The notes: generated by a model not told the origin, from the letters alone. A stretch of DNA of 64,000 nt from Gryganskiella cystojenkinii (GCA_015852425.1 JAAAIG010000072.1:1-64000), one strand, 5' to 3'. Shown: positions 49,246 through 60,506, counted from the first letter of the stretch. A program made the numbers and translations.

Positions 49246-51486
49246 CTACACCAAAATTGACCGAAGGTACTCATCGACGTCGTTCCAGGCACTCTCATTC
49301 ACACCTTCAACACGGTACGCGATAAAAGCGTCGGGTCTGAGAACCACGATGGCGCCGGTCTCTTGACCATTTTTGACCATTGGATCAACACCATACCGAC
49401 GGTGTAACACTCCTTCGAGATCCGAATAGGCTCTTCCTTCGCCATCGTCCTTGAGCATCAAAGCGTTTTTCGCTGTAGCCTCGCACGGAGACAGTGAGGC
49501 GAACGTATGAACCATAAACTGATACCGTGGAGACTTGTCCTTTTCGTTCATGGCAGGCCACTTCGATCTCCAGGAGTCGAGGTAATAGTTCATGGATTTC
49601 TCCAGCCCCAAGGCTGTTTCTGGTAAGTGCAACCACTGTTGGCCCGTAAAGACTAGAACCTGAAAGGCTCCTGGATGGACCAAGAGCTCATGTAATCGTG
49701 TAGCGGGTAGGACTCCTGCCTTGTCCATGGGTGTCGTCAAAGTGGCAAGGGCACCGGTCTCGCTATCTCTGTCGGCGGTGGCGATGTTTTCGTAGACGAA
49801 TGGTGCAAGAGGACCATCTGCGGCACGTTCGCCTATCGACCCAGGCCCTGAAACAGCGCATTGAGTCCTGTGTTCCTTGTTCAGAGAGTTCTCGTGGTAT
49901 CGCAATCGAATCTACATATATTTTTCAAATGGGATATTTGAAAGGGCAAGAAGTGTTGGTTTCCAAATGAATGGCGTCGAGAAAAGGGCTGCTGATCGTC
50001 ATTTCGGTCGGTTCGTAAACCTATCTTACCATGGATATTGTCGCTATCTTCTCGGCGAGGAAGGGTCTCATGTATGGAAGCAAATACGTCAAGACCGTCC
50101 TCTTGATGAACCTCTTGAAGCCCCCGTCGAGACCAAACTCGTTGTCTTGAGACTGTGCGACCAACTTGATCACTTCATCGGCGATTGCTGGTCTTTCCTC
50201 CTCATACGAGTCCACGAGCGACCGTGGCGCGCTTCCGTTCACAACCAGAGCAATCTTCCAGGCGAGATTATGCACATCCTGTAGACCCAGGTTCAAACCC
50301 TGACCTGCAGCTGGTGAATGCACATGGGCCGCATCTCCGGCAAGAAAAATCCGACCCTTGTGAGAGTACTCCTTGGCTCGACGTTCATTAATCCGATAAT
50401 ACGTTAGCCAAAACGTCTCTTTGATCTTCATCTCAATTGGGGATAGCGTCTCGTCCAAGAGTTGTTGAAAGTATTCGACCGTCAGCTCCTCTGCCTTTTG
50501 GGCTTCGAATTGTTCATCCGTCAAGCGGCCCTTGTTGAGTGTAAGTTGCACTCGGTTCTTTTGTCCCAGTGGGAACATGGCAACGTTGCGACAATGATTG
50601 ACATTGAATGATCTAAAAACCGAAAGAATTCCATTAACTATTAATCATTTTGGTGGTAACAATTGATCGCAATAGACTTCTTGTTCGTCACAAGTAAATA
50701 TGACGCTTACGAGATATGGTCCAGTGGAACATTGGCCTCGACGATACCATCGAAGATAATCATGTTATAATCTCTGGTCCTACCCGGGAAGGTAGTTCCG
50801 AGTTTATGACGGACCGCAGAACGACCACCATCAGCACCGATCAGGAATTGGGACTTGACGGTCTCATACTCGTATTCCTTCCCCTCATCCTCTCCTTCAA
50901 GTACGACCGCTCCAAGGTAGGTGCTCTCGCCACTTCTCTTGTTCGATCCATTGCTGGCTTTTCTAATTGTTGTCTCAACCCAGGACACAGACTCGTCCTC
51001 ATCGTCCTGTACAACTTTGGTATCCATCAGTTCCCAGCCATACTCAATCTTGCCACCTTCCTTCTCAAACGCCTCGGTCAGGATACGGACGGTTTCCTCT
51101 TGTCGAAGCAGTCTCAGCTCATTGTATCGGGTTTCGTTCGACTCTATGGGTTGGATAGAAGCTGCGATTTTATCACCATAGTAAATATGAACTGACTTCC
51201 CAGAATGGCTCTCGTTTCGGAACCGCTGGATTAAAGCCGAGTCAGTCATTTGAAAGATCTCTTGAGTTCGTGCATGGATGCCCAGGGCCTTGGAAAGCGG
51301 TGAGATCTTGAGGTTGCGTTCGATGATTCGACAGGGGATGTTCATCTTGAGGAGTAAGAGGCCTGCAAAAAGACCTGTCGGTCCAGCGCCAGAGATCAAG
51401 ACTGGGGTGTCAGTCATCCTTCTCAATGAGGGGTCGTTATAGGTGTTCGTGTTGTTGTGGGTGACTGGCATGGATGGCGTGGGCAT
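49246..51486 (-). CDS. FAD-binding monooxygenase, phenol-hydroxylase/PHBH type
   Basis: Class A flavin monooxygenase with the three marks: Rossmann TPVLISGAGPTGLFAGLLL; DG motif FLIGADGGRSAVRHKLG; and GD motif GRIFLAGDAAHVHSPAAGQG followed by LNLGLQDVHNLAWKIALV. The C-terminal thioredoxin-like domain (GAFQVLVFTGQQWLHLP, AIVVLRPDAFIAYRVEG) puts it with phenol hydroxylase and pentachlorophenol monooxygenase-like enzymes, which hydroxylate phenolics with NADPH and O2. Three main exons: 51486 to about 50710, about 50610 to 50035, and about 49850 to 49246. Start at 51486 (MPTPSMPVTHNN) chosen because a TATA box lies 80-87 bases upstream; the in-frame ATG at 51762 would lie upstream of that TATA box. 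A decayed second copy lies next to it at 52.1-53.0 kb. Confidence 0.88.
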
Positions 51487-51565
51487 AATAAGCCGTGGTA
51501 TGTGCGAAGAATTTATTTGTTGTGATGTGTTTTGATGTTGTTTGAGTGTGGCGGCTAATGCTGCA

Positions 51566-51573
51566 TTTATATA
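51566..51573 (-). promoter_or_regulatory. TATA box of the FAD monooxygenase gene
   Basis: Minus strand TATATAAA, 80-87 bases upstream of the ATG at 51486. It supports that start and argues against the longer open frame reaching 51762. Confidence 0.6.
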
Positions 51574-52104
51574 AGGATTCGCGTAGTATCGATCAAGGCA
51601 CCGGATGCCCTGTTTCACCAAGAACTGCCTCCCGACGTTCCGGTCGACTTTTGCTATTTCTTGTTTTCTTTGACTACCGGGAAAATAAGCAAGCGGGATT
51701 ACTGGTAGCTGAACACGACAAAAGTAACGATAAAAAAACCAGTTTTTTGAAAGGAGGTCCACAAGGGCCAGGAGAGAGATTCAAAAATTTACTGAAAAAA
51801 AATACATTCGTGGCGGCTGCGCTGTTAAATTTCTCACAAGCGTCCCTCTCGATCAAAACCATAGTTGGATTAAGCGCCGTGCACTGCACAGGCACAGACC
51901 CAAAACAGAGAGCACGCGTTGCTCCGCTTTTCGGCTTATTCCACGTTTGGATGATCAAGTTTACGGGTTCTACCAATGGGATGGACCACTTTAAAAAAGA
52001 TGAGTGACGTGTGTGTGTCCGTTCTGCAATCACAGCCAAGAAAACACGTATTTTTCTCTGCAATTTCTTTTTTCCAAAAAAAAAGAGAGGAGCTTGTGCA
52101 GTAC

Positions 52105-52985
52105 TCTTGAAACCCCGAGTGATAGGGCCATCAAGACCGAGCTGGCTGTTGTGAATGTCGACTACCAGCTTGTCTGTCTTTCTTGCTCATCCGAGTCCAA
52201 GATCGATCGAGCACCGCATCCCCTACCAAGAAAATATGACCCTTATGAGAAAACTTTCGGGTCGACGTTCGTTGAATCGATAATACGACAGTCAAAAAGC
52301 CTTCTAGATTGTCATACCAACCAGCTCCAGGGTCTTATCCTGGAGTCGCTGAAAGAGCTCGACGATTATTTCCTCGGATTTCAAGATCGCAGACCGGTCG
52401 TCCGTCAACCTGTCCTTGGTTCTTTTGGTCGAGCGGGGAGCATGTTCATTACGTTACTGCCAAAGTTCTCGCTGGAGAGTCTAAAATTCCAAGACGAATG
52501 TAAAGGGTTTACGGTCGAGTTTAGTTATGGTCTCTAGGCAGTAAGCAAAAGAAAGAACTAAGGGAGCGAACAACTTATCAGACATTCTCTAATTTGAACT
52601 TTGGCATCCATAATACTGTCAAAGACAATCATGCAGCCCCTGGTCCTGCCCCCCGAAGAGGTGTTAAGCTTGTGATGAACGGCAGAGCTGGCACCTTCAG
52701 CTTCGACGAGGAACTGGGGACCTAACCGTCTCACACTCGTGCTTCCCGTCATCATCTCCTTCGAGAGCACCCGCTCCAATTAGATTGTTGGACCACTTGC
52801 TCATTCTGCGAACATTTTTTTCAAATCGTGACGTGTCGACCCAAGACACAGACTCGTCCTTGTAGTCCTTAAAACCTCGGTATCCATGAGTTCCCTCTGA
52901 CACTCAATCTTGCCTCCTTCCTTCTCAAGAGTCTGGGCTATTATCTTGGAAGTCCCCTCCTGTCACAGCAATGCCATTGTCAGCC
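52105..52985 (-). pseudogene. Decayed copy of the adjacent FAD monooxygenase
   Basis: The segment aligns along its length with the minus-strand gene at about 50.1-51.1 kb. Examples are FLVEAEGASSAVHHKLN versus FLIGADGGRSAVRHKLG, GCMIVFDSIMDAKV versus YNMIIFDGIVEANV, and matching nucleotides such as CTCAATCTTGCC then CCTTCCTTCTCAA. The core is interrupted by stops and frameshifts, and the part covering the GD motif (GDAAHVHSP region) is deleted near 52210. Neither the N-terminal Rossmann motif nor the C-terminal thioredoxin-like domain is present. A tandem duplicate that has lost function fits best. Confidence 0.85.
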
Positions 52986-53344
52986 TAGAGCCATTTCTAC
53001 GCCTAGGTTTCCTTCTCTAGTTACCAAGTTCCACCATTTTGGATCGTCGTCTCCGCCCAAAACTAAGAGCCGAAGCAAGCCAAAGGCAAGTAAAGGCATC
53101 GCCTCTCATACCCTTGAATTTTTCCCCAGTTCCCTTGAAATTTTCTTCATGGAACATGATCCATGTTGACCGATGAATGTAACACGAAGCTGAGCAACCC
53201 CTTCTCTTTGCACCGTCTTACATAATGGCGTCACTGAATGGAGATCGACAGCTGTACTGTACCGAGGCCAGTGTTGTTCGATTTGGAAAAAGTCGGCAAC
53301 AACAATGCTTTCTTTCTTCACCAACAAATTGATAGTCCAGCAAC

Positions 53345-54399
53345 ATGGCCGATGTTTCATCCTCCATTTTTTCATTGGTAGGACTCATTACCGACACTGC
53401 AGCAAAAGCCAAGGTTAACAAGAGGAGCTGTAGATCGCTGGCGAGACATGTGGAATGGGCAGAAACCGAATTGAAAAAGGCTTCAAACATCGAAACCGCC
53501 TCCATACTGAGTGCACTGCACGGACTTCTTCAAGAGTGCCTCGAGGATCTTCAAAAATTCGCCAATCCTCATGGGATAAACCGCTTCCTAAAGGGTCCTG
53601 TTTCAAAGATATGCGTGAACCATCAGACGGAACTGATTGCTTGGGTTGACAGATCGCACGCTCAAGAGATCATGGTCTCTAGGGCGACGGATCCTCTGCC
53701 AACACTCCTTGAGGCCACAAACTCTAGTCAAGACCTGTCTGTAACCTCCAAGTAAGCAAGAAAGTAAGTATACTGTTGGCAATGGTTTTTACCTTTTTAT
53801 TTCACGAGCAACATGTAGACTAACTCTTATCCTTCTCATTGCGGCTCTATCCCAACAGCAAGTAAAATACTTATTGTGCATTCACTTGCAAGCTTTGTCT
53901 GATCACCTTAATAGCTAATCTGATTTTCTCCGTATTTAACTATTGTCCCAACGTTCTAGCCCGTAAGTATCTCCACCACACCAAACCTCTCACTGACTAA
54001 CCATAGGCAGGGACACAGGCCCGTAACTACAAAGCTATACTGATTTTTATTGCAGCTGCTTCACCATCTCTCTGATTCCCTAGCAATGGTGACAGTATTC
54101 CTCAGGATCTTTCCAAAGTCATGGAGTGGTTTTTGAAGGCTGCCAATCAGGGAGATACCAGTGCCCAGTTCAACTTAGGCCTTATGTACCGCAATGGCGA
54201 CGGTGTACCGTAGGACTTCTCTAAAGCCATGGAGTGGTATTTGAAGGCTGCTAATCAAGGAGATACCAATGCTCAGTGCGGTATAGGCCTCATGTACCTC
54301 AAAGGCAACGGTGTTCCGCGGGACCTCTCCAAAGCTGCGGAGTGACATTTGAAGGCTGCTAACCAGGGAAATGCCAGTGCCCAGTTTAACGTGGTCTAA
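53345..54399 (+). pseudogene. Broken gene: MLKL-NTD-like four-helix domain plus Sel1 repeats
   Basis: The first piece (53345-53755) encodes an intact 136-residue helical region: MADVSSSIFSLVGLITDTAA, CRSLARHVEWAETELKKAS, LSALHGLLQECLEDLQKF, LKGPVSKICVNHQTELIAW. Its helix pattern resembles the N-terminal four-helix bundle found in MLKL and in fungal signalling proteins (cd21037-type). From 54090 three Sel1 repeats follow at an exact 108-base (36-residue) period: MEWFLKAANQGDTSAQFNLG, MEWYLKAANQGDTNAQCGIG, then a third. They are interrupted by in-frame TAG at 54211 and TGA at 54343, ending TAA at 54397. In relatives a kinase-like domain often sits between these parts; there is room for only about 330 bases here, so it is absent. 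The gene is probably dead, though the first piece could still be translated. Confidence 0.6.
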
Positions 54400-54963
54400 C
54401 GGAAGACTGAGTCAATGTGACGGCTGCGTGGCGAAACAATCGCGTGCAACAAGAGAGCATCACCTCGTATAAAACTATATATACAGGCCTGATAGTAACT
54501 GGAGACCACAAAAGCTGCTCGATAATGATGCGTGACCGCTGCCGAGTAATATTTGAAGGATGTACAGCTAATGATGAGATGCATGTTGGATGCGAGAGTC
54601 CTGAGGGAAAATCTGAAGAAGGTTGGCACCTCTGTTTCCTGACCAACGGTCATAGAAAAGGGACGCCGACCAGGGTAGGAATGAGAGAGGGAAAGGTAGA
54701 AGGTAGATGTAATTGATTGTGGAAGTATCTTGGATATCTTGAGAGAAACGGGACTGCTTTTAAAACGGCTCCCAAACCGAGCCGAAACTAAAAAATTGAG
54801 CGGTTAAGCTTTTTCTTCCCTCCAATTTTGTTTTGTCCCCCCCCGTTCCGTTCGTTCGTTCCTTCTTCCTTCGTCCACTTTTCATCTCCTTCTTTTTTCC
54901 CTTCCTTCGCCTCTCCATTCCGTTCCACTTCACTCTTCCGCATCCTCATATTTAACTCCGATC

Positions 54964-56703
54964 ATGACCGCCACAGCCGTCTCTCAAAACCAAAATGCTT
55001 TGAAATACTGGCAAGTTACTCACTTCTGTTTAACAGTCTATCTCAATGCACCTCGGCTGCATGTCATAAACACGGACTGTGCTTAGACTCCCAGGAACCT
55101 AAAAACAAAAGAAAAAAATTCATATCACTGACTATGACCCATATTACGTTGTATCACTCTCAACAGGGGTCCAATTGCATACACTCGCCTTACTCTTTAT
55201 GTTAGTAAGTTATCTCGGACAAGACTTTAGATATGAAAAATGGGACTGATCTCTTTGCTCCAAGAAAGCAGAACGATAGTCAAGGAATCGGCTTTGGGGG
55301 GGTTTTTTTCCAGCATTTTGAGCTAATGGCTTGAGTGGATTTTTTATTTTATTCTTTTCTTGTGCTAACCGCAGGATATTAACTTGCATTCCCACGAACA
55401 AAATAGCTGCGTTCCTTCTCCGGACAACGGTCCGTTACATCTTTAGAAGAACCCCCAAGGGTGTCACGCTCCGCGAGGCCTGGACAATCTCGATCCTGAG
55501 GATGATGATGAGTCTCCGAGTCTTGAATGTAGCCCAGTCCCGCAAGATGATGAACTTTTCCAACGCAATCGTTCACCTCCGGACTGGAACCTTCAAACAA
55601 TCCTCCAAGGATCAATGGGCGACCAAGGTCAAGGGTCAAGGATGGGAGGGATTCTGGATTCCTTTCAAGGATCAATTGAATAAGGACCGTCTCCAACAGG
55701 ATCTAGCCAAGAAACATACGGCTGCTGATATCGGTACTGGATGCGACATCGTTATGCTTGCGATTCATGGTTAGTTACAGGTTTTTGTTGCCTTCGGTTT
55801 ATTATACATTTTGGTCCGATCAAATGTTGTTTGTTGACTTCGTAATTAACTTTGTCACCACATATTCGTGTGTTGACGCTTTAGGCGGTGGCATGGTCTT
55901 GGGAGATGCGCTCATGTTCCTTGGCAACTACCGATCCTGGATGAAAGGCATGCAGAAGAACCACAACATCAAAATCGGAGTGCTCTCCGTCGAATATAGT
56001 ACGTCTCTTTTTTCACTTTATAAAACGAACATGGGCGCCGTTATCTCTCTAAACCTTACTAATTACTCGTCACTACTTCGCCCCCCAAATCTTAGGTCTT
56101 TCACCCGAAGTCATGTACCCAGGAGCATTGAACGAGTGCGTGGCAGCTTACAGACACTTGGTTGAGCATCAAGGCGTGGACCCCCGTCGTATTGTCATGT
56201 GTGGAGACTCTGCAGGAGGCAACCTATGCTTGACCACAGCACTCAAGATCCGTGATGAGTACGCTCATCTTGGCATGCCTGCTGGTCAAGTTTTGTTCTC
56301 ACCTTGGGTCATGTGTCCGAAGCCCTTGAAGGACTCCGCGGATGATTATATTACCAACCTGGGTGGAAGAACCTTTGCTGAGGCTTATACTCAAAACTCG
56401 GCAAAAATCCAGACTTCGCCTTATGCGGCCCCGATCCGTGCACCGACTCTGGAGGGCATGCCCAAGATGTTGATCTTTGCTGGTGGCATAGAGACATTGA
56501 GACCGTCGATCGAGGGTTTTGTGATCAAAGCTAAGTCCGAGGGCGTTGATGTCGACTTGATTGTGAAGGAGGGTCGTGCTCACGATTATGCGTTGATCGA
56601 GGAGATCTCGGGTCCGAAGGTCATTCATGAGGCCGAGCAGTTGATCGGCCAGTTTGTCGCCCGCATCCGAGATGCTTACATTGGCCTTGCCACGGCTATT
56701 TAA
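54964..56703 (+). CDS. Alpha/beta hydrolase, hormone-sensitive-lipase family
   Basis: Esterase/lipase of the HSL (bacterial family IV-like) group. The oxyanion-hole HGGG is rebuilt by splicing (AIHG joins GGMVLGDALMFLGN; exon ends 55769 and restarts 55885). The nucleophile elbow is MCGDSAGGNLCL and the catalytic His lies in EGRAHDYALIEEI. Exons 55885-55998 and 56096-56703 join in phase, and the exon ending at 55769 begins near 55376 (ILTCIPTNKIAAFLLRTTVR, GVTLREAWTISIL). The 5' end is not solved: ATG 54964 (MTATAVSQNQNALKYWQ) and a segment near 55168 (GPIAYTRLTLYV) look coding, but I found no splice set joining them in phase. Either an intron is unusual or the 5' end carries a frame break. 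Substrate unknown. Confidence 0.7.
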
Positions 56704-56904
56704 ACTGAAACCTCTTCCCACAGAGTAGCCAGCAAATACCATGGGCGATTACAAACGAGAAATCTCCTTTAATAAAACCTATATACCTAATTACCTATAC
56801 CCTCGATGCTGACAAGTTGTACACTCAGTGAAGCATCGAAGAAGCCCATCCCATGGACCAAAATGTACATCAATTTATTTTTGTACTAGAACAATCTTAT
56901 TCAA

Positions 56905-57300
56905 GATCCGCTCTTCTTAGCCCGAGGTCTTCCCTCTTCGTCAACTTCTTCCAGTCAGGTACCTTTGGTCACTCATCATCCCTGGATTTGTCAAAGGTTT
57001 TAAGTCCTGCGCCTTGTGCTCCATAGAGTACCAAACCATCATGCGGATGTTCAGATCTTTTATCGGCTCGCAAAGCTGAGGCACCCCCGAGAGATGTATC
57101 TATGCAACGTGCTTCTGAACAATCGTTGAGATAGTCTTGATCCCAGGATCACTTTTAGTCGGGAGCTCCAGGAATCGAATCAGTTTGGAGGCGAGTTTAA
57201 AAATTTAGTTGAGTATGAGATGCGAGCCGGTGGTCAACTCTTGTTGGAGATCTAGCCTGGATTGGACGAGTTTTGGCATGTGTGCCTTGAGCAAAAAAAA
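56905..57300 (-). pseudogene. Possible gene remnant, unrecognised
   Basis: On the minus strand LASKLIRFLELPTKSDPGIK, then TISTIVQKHVA, LCEPIKDLNIRMMVWYSMEH, KAQDLKPLTNPG and a terminal-looking LEEVDEEGRPRAKKSGS read like protein, but stops interrupt between them. Composition fits a decayed gene with an AT-hook-like basic end. Family unknown; chance open frames cannot be excluded. Confidence 0.3.
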
Positions 57301-58546
57301 CGTAGAGCTTGAATATGAATTCGAAAAAAATCTCCTTTGGGTACACCCTATTGATGGGTGGACATTAACTACCAAAGATCCAGTTCTCCTTTCTTCGTGA
57401 AAGAATGGCTGGAGTGAAGGATCTTTTTGATTTGATCGGATCTTTGCACAGCGCCGCATCAAGACGACTCAGCCTTACCGAAGAATACGCTTAATGTTAT
57501 TATTGTATCTGGATCTTTGTACAATATAATATAGAACCTTGTCATTATTCGTCTCAAAAGACTTTTTTTTTGATTTCCCACATCTTCGTCGCACCTTCAA
57601 AAATTCGGTAAATGAACATGGCTCTCTATTCTCGGAAGGCCTGTCTATAAAAGTCGCATCCGTAAGTTCAAAAAGTAAAAGACAGCTCACTCCCCTCCTA
57701 CCGTAAAGGGCGGCGAGATGATGTGATCGGAGACTAAGAATCTCTCAGATAGATAGCTCACGACTCTTTTTTCTACGCCATCGATTCCTAGTTTGTTTTG
57801 CGTAGGCTGCTTCTTGGGCTTTTCTACAGACGCGGCGGCACCACGTCCTCAACTTCTTCTCCTTCCGATCAAAAGATTGATAAATCATCACTCCTTTCTT
57901 TCTTTTTTCGTACGACACGAGATAAAAATCTACGCCTCGAGTTTGTTTGTTTGTTTGTTCCCAGTCCTGATTTTTTTTCCGTTGTCACGAATAGCTGCCT
58001 TCTCCGTCTCCACAAGGAAAGGGTTCTGCCGAAGTAGCAACAACAACACAAAGAGCGTCAAAAAAGATACAAGACAAACAACAGAGAAGTAGAAATGATG
58101 GCCAAAAAAAAGGTTTGAAGAAGATACCCCAATTTTTTATCGATTGTTTTTTATTGTTGGTCTCGGTCTGTGCCAAAGACATTATCGCAATAGAGTGAAA
58201 CGATCTTTGGTTGTAGTTCTCTCTCTTTCTGTTTTTCGCTAGCGGTGTTTGTCTTCGGAAAAAAAACGCAACTACTGTAAACATAACAAAACCAAAACAA
58301 ATACACGGATAGAGGTACAGAAAAAAATGTCTAACAAACGCTCCACATCAACAAACAGCGCATTGAAGGTCACGAACGTGGAATCACGGCGTTCGTACAG
58401 ATCACAGCCCACTTGGACCTTAATGTACACAGGTCATGATGCCGATAATCGCGACGAAAAATTAGACAAAAAAAACGAAAAATAAATATTATACGTCGCC
58501 ACTCAAAATATAATTGTCGCCACCAAGGAAACATGCTACTACACGC

Positions 58547-58912
58547 CTAACTGAGTGCAAGTTTGTCATACATATGGCTCTTGACAAAGAATCTCAACAT
58601 ATCCATCAATATAAGATTCCGTTGGCTCAGGGTGCAACCTTGACCTCTATCGCCTCTGCGACTTTTCATCCTGGCAGGCTGTGGAAGTTGATGTTCATCA
58701 GCCTTGTTTGTCTCAGTCCGGGCTTTAGCCAACAGTGCTTTGTACCGCAGAGCGCGAGCTTCCTCCGTTCGTGCTGAGACCCCGTTCTGGAGATGGTTGA
58801 TTGTCGATGTGATTCTGAAAGGGGTAAGTCGCGCAGACGTGCGCTGGGGCCGATATGGGGTCCATTGTTTTTTGCCATATGGGAAAGTGAGAGGGAAAAA
58901 CATAAGGAGCAT
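58547..58912 (-). CDS. Possible small helical protein, unrecognised
   Basis: Minus-strand frame with a helical, charged stretch: TINHLQNGVSARTEEARALR, YKALLAKARTETNKADEHQL, then NLILMDMLRFFVKSHMYDKL and a TAG at 58547. A CCCCTTTCAG acceptor-like site at about 58819 could start this exon, in which case the upstream part (MLLMFFPLTFPYG) is not coding. No homologous family recognised; no clear upstream exon. Low confidence. Confidence 0.25.
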   Translation of the reverse strand: MLLMFFPLTFPYGKKQWTPYRPQRTSARLTPFRITSTINHLQNGVSARTEEARALRYKALLAKARTETNKADEHQLPQPARMKSRRGDRGQGCTLSQRNLILMDMLRFFVKSHMYDKLALS

Positions 58913-59415
58913 GACATGCTACTGATGAGGGTATGATGCAAACTCTGCGAGGATACAAGCTAAGTCTACGTCACAGATGGTCTGCGGAGGCGTACAATTC
59001 AGGCGTAAACATCCTGATGGCTGGATTAATGACTTCTCCTTTTGGAGCACAAAAAAGACATGAATTACTGGTCTCGTAGTACATTTATTTCTGCTGGCAA
59101 CTTTGTCCTGCATTTTTTAGCAAAAAGGACTGTAGTCTAGACGGATCATGGCCATTGTCCGAACCCAAGTTTAGGTTGTAATCACCTTTTCCCTGGTAAT
59201 TGACGCCGCTTAGACGCCGTAACATTTCAGAGCTAGATCATTCATTTTGATAGCGCATTCTGGCAAGAACTCTATTTTGGTGGATACGGAGTTGCGAACA
59301 TTTGAACATGGCAAATAAAAAGGTAAGTAACCTCTCTCTCACTCTTCCTTCGTTTTCATCAATACTCCTTCAAATCTCCACAGCCATTATCACCTCACCC
59401 CTCACTTTAAGAATC

Positions 59416-59776
59416 ATGAAGTTCAACATTGCCCTCTCCTTGGCTACCTTGGCCGTTCTCTTCACAGTCTCCGCTCTTCCTACTGAGCAGGTTCAAGCTA
59501 CTGGAGGTAAAACAGAGCATGATCCTTTTTGTTGAACTTGTCAATCTGTCAATCTGTCAATCTGTAAATCAGTCGCCTTGATACTTACAATCGCCTTCCA
59601 TTTTGTTAACAATTATTTTCTGTAAAGCAGAGACTTTGGAGAAGCGCGCTACTCCACAATGCTGCGTGCGTCCAGCTCCCGGTCAGTGGTGTGGTGGCCA
59701 GTACTGCTGCGTCTGGCAAAGTTGCTCGTATTATGCTAATGGCAGTTGCCAAGTGTACCACAGCTGCAACGTTTAA
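59416..59776 (+). CDS. Small secreted cysteine-rich peptide precursor, Kex2-processed
   Basis: Exons 59416-59506 and 59631-59776 join in phase to 78 residues. A clear signal peptide opens it (MKFNIALSLATLAVLFTVSA, cleavage likely near ALP). A short propeptide ends in the dibasic Kex2 site LEKR. The predicted mature peptide is 42 residues, starts ATPQCC and contains eight cysteines in the order CC-x8-C-x4-CC-x4-C-x7-C-x5-C, with few charges and many aromatic and Gly/Ser residues. Eight Cys imply up to four disulfides. The layout fits secreted defensin-like or effector-like peptides, but the spacing does not match a family I can name. It could act as an antimicrobial, signal or cell-surface peptide; no function is claimed. 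The upstream CT-rich segment may contain a 5' UTR intron. Confidence 0.8.
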
Positions 59777-60477
59777 ACTGAGTTGAATAAACTCATTCTA
59801 TCCTCCTACTTCAGGAATTAAACTGAAGGGTTGGCGGGATATTATTGTCAACGAACAAACGAACAGCTGTGTCGATTGAAGCTCCCCTTTGGCTTGTCAA
59901 GCCACAATGTTTGGGTGGCGACGTATGTAGACTATTTTGTCAGAAAAAATGCGCCGCAGATCAAAAAAAATAAATCTTGGACCAATTTACGTCCATTTTT
60001 TCGGTAAAAAACGATGTCTATCGTCATTTTCAATGCTGATTGTTTGTTGTGGCCATTCGAGTCAGGGATAGCCTAAAAAGCTTCGATGAATGTGCAGTTA
60101 TGTTTTTTGGAGGGTGTGAAAAGTGTTGGTTTTTCGGTGAGCCTTACTCCCGGGTTCGTTAAAATGAAACCATCGATCTTGGGAGGAATGAGAAACCCAT
60201 TGCCCTGAATGCAGGACGGTATTAGTAAGAGGAAAAATACTCCAGATGTTGGGGCACGGGTACAGACCCGAGAAAGTGGACGAGACTAAGTGGGTGAGCA
60301 TGGACCAGAAATAATCGATTTCGTGAAAAAAAGGCGCTCATCCTGGGCGAAGCTGTAGGTCTATGACGGGTCCAGAAACCCCGCGAGAAATTTTTCTTCT
60401 GTTTTGACAGCTCGTTTTCTGCGGCGCGATCTCGTTATCGCTCCCAACCCTGCATGCACCACGCAAAAGAGCTTTTT

Positions 60478-60506
60478 TGTTGTTGTTGTTGTTGTTGTTG
60501 TTGTTA
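60478..60506. repeat. (TTG)n microsatellite
   Basis: About nine TTG units ending in TTATTG, in noncoding sequence. Limits approximate. Confidence 0.8.

Larger units (their letters stand above)
56704..59415. other. Gene-poor region with possible remnants
   Basis: 2.7 kb with no firmly supported gene. It has a protein-like minus-strand stretch at 56905-57300 and another at 58547-58812, listed separately, plus AT-rich and CT-rich filler. A short spliced leader (GTAAGTAACC donor at 59323, CCACAG acceptor at 59384) may belong to the 5' UTR of the secreted peptide gene. Confidence 0.4.

Noticed and set aside
51487..51762. Upstream extension of the FAD monooxygenase open frame (start at 51762)
   Set aside because: A TATA box lies inside it at 51566-51573 and the added residues do not look like conserved sequence, so 51486 is the better start.
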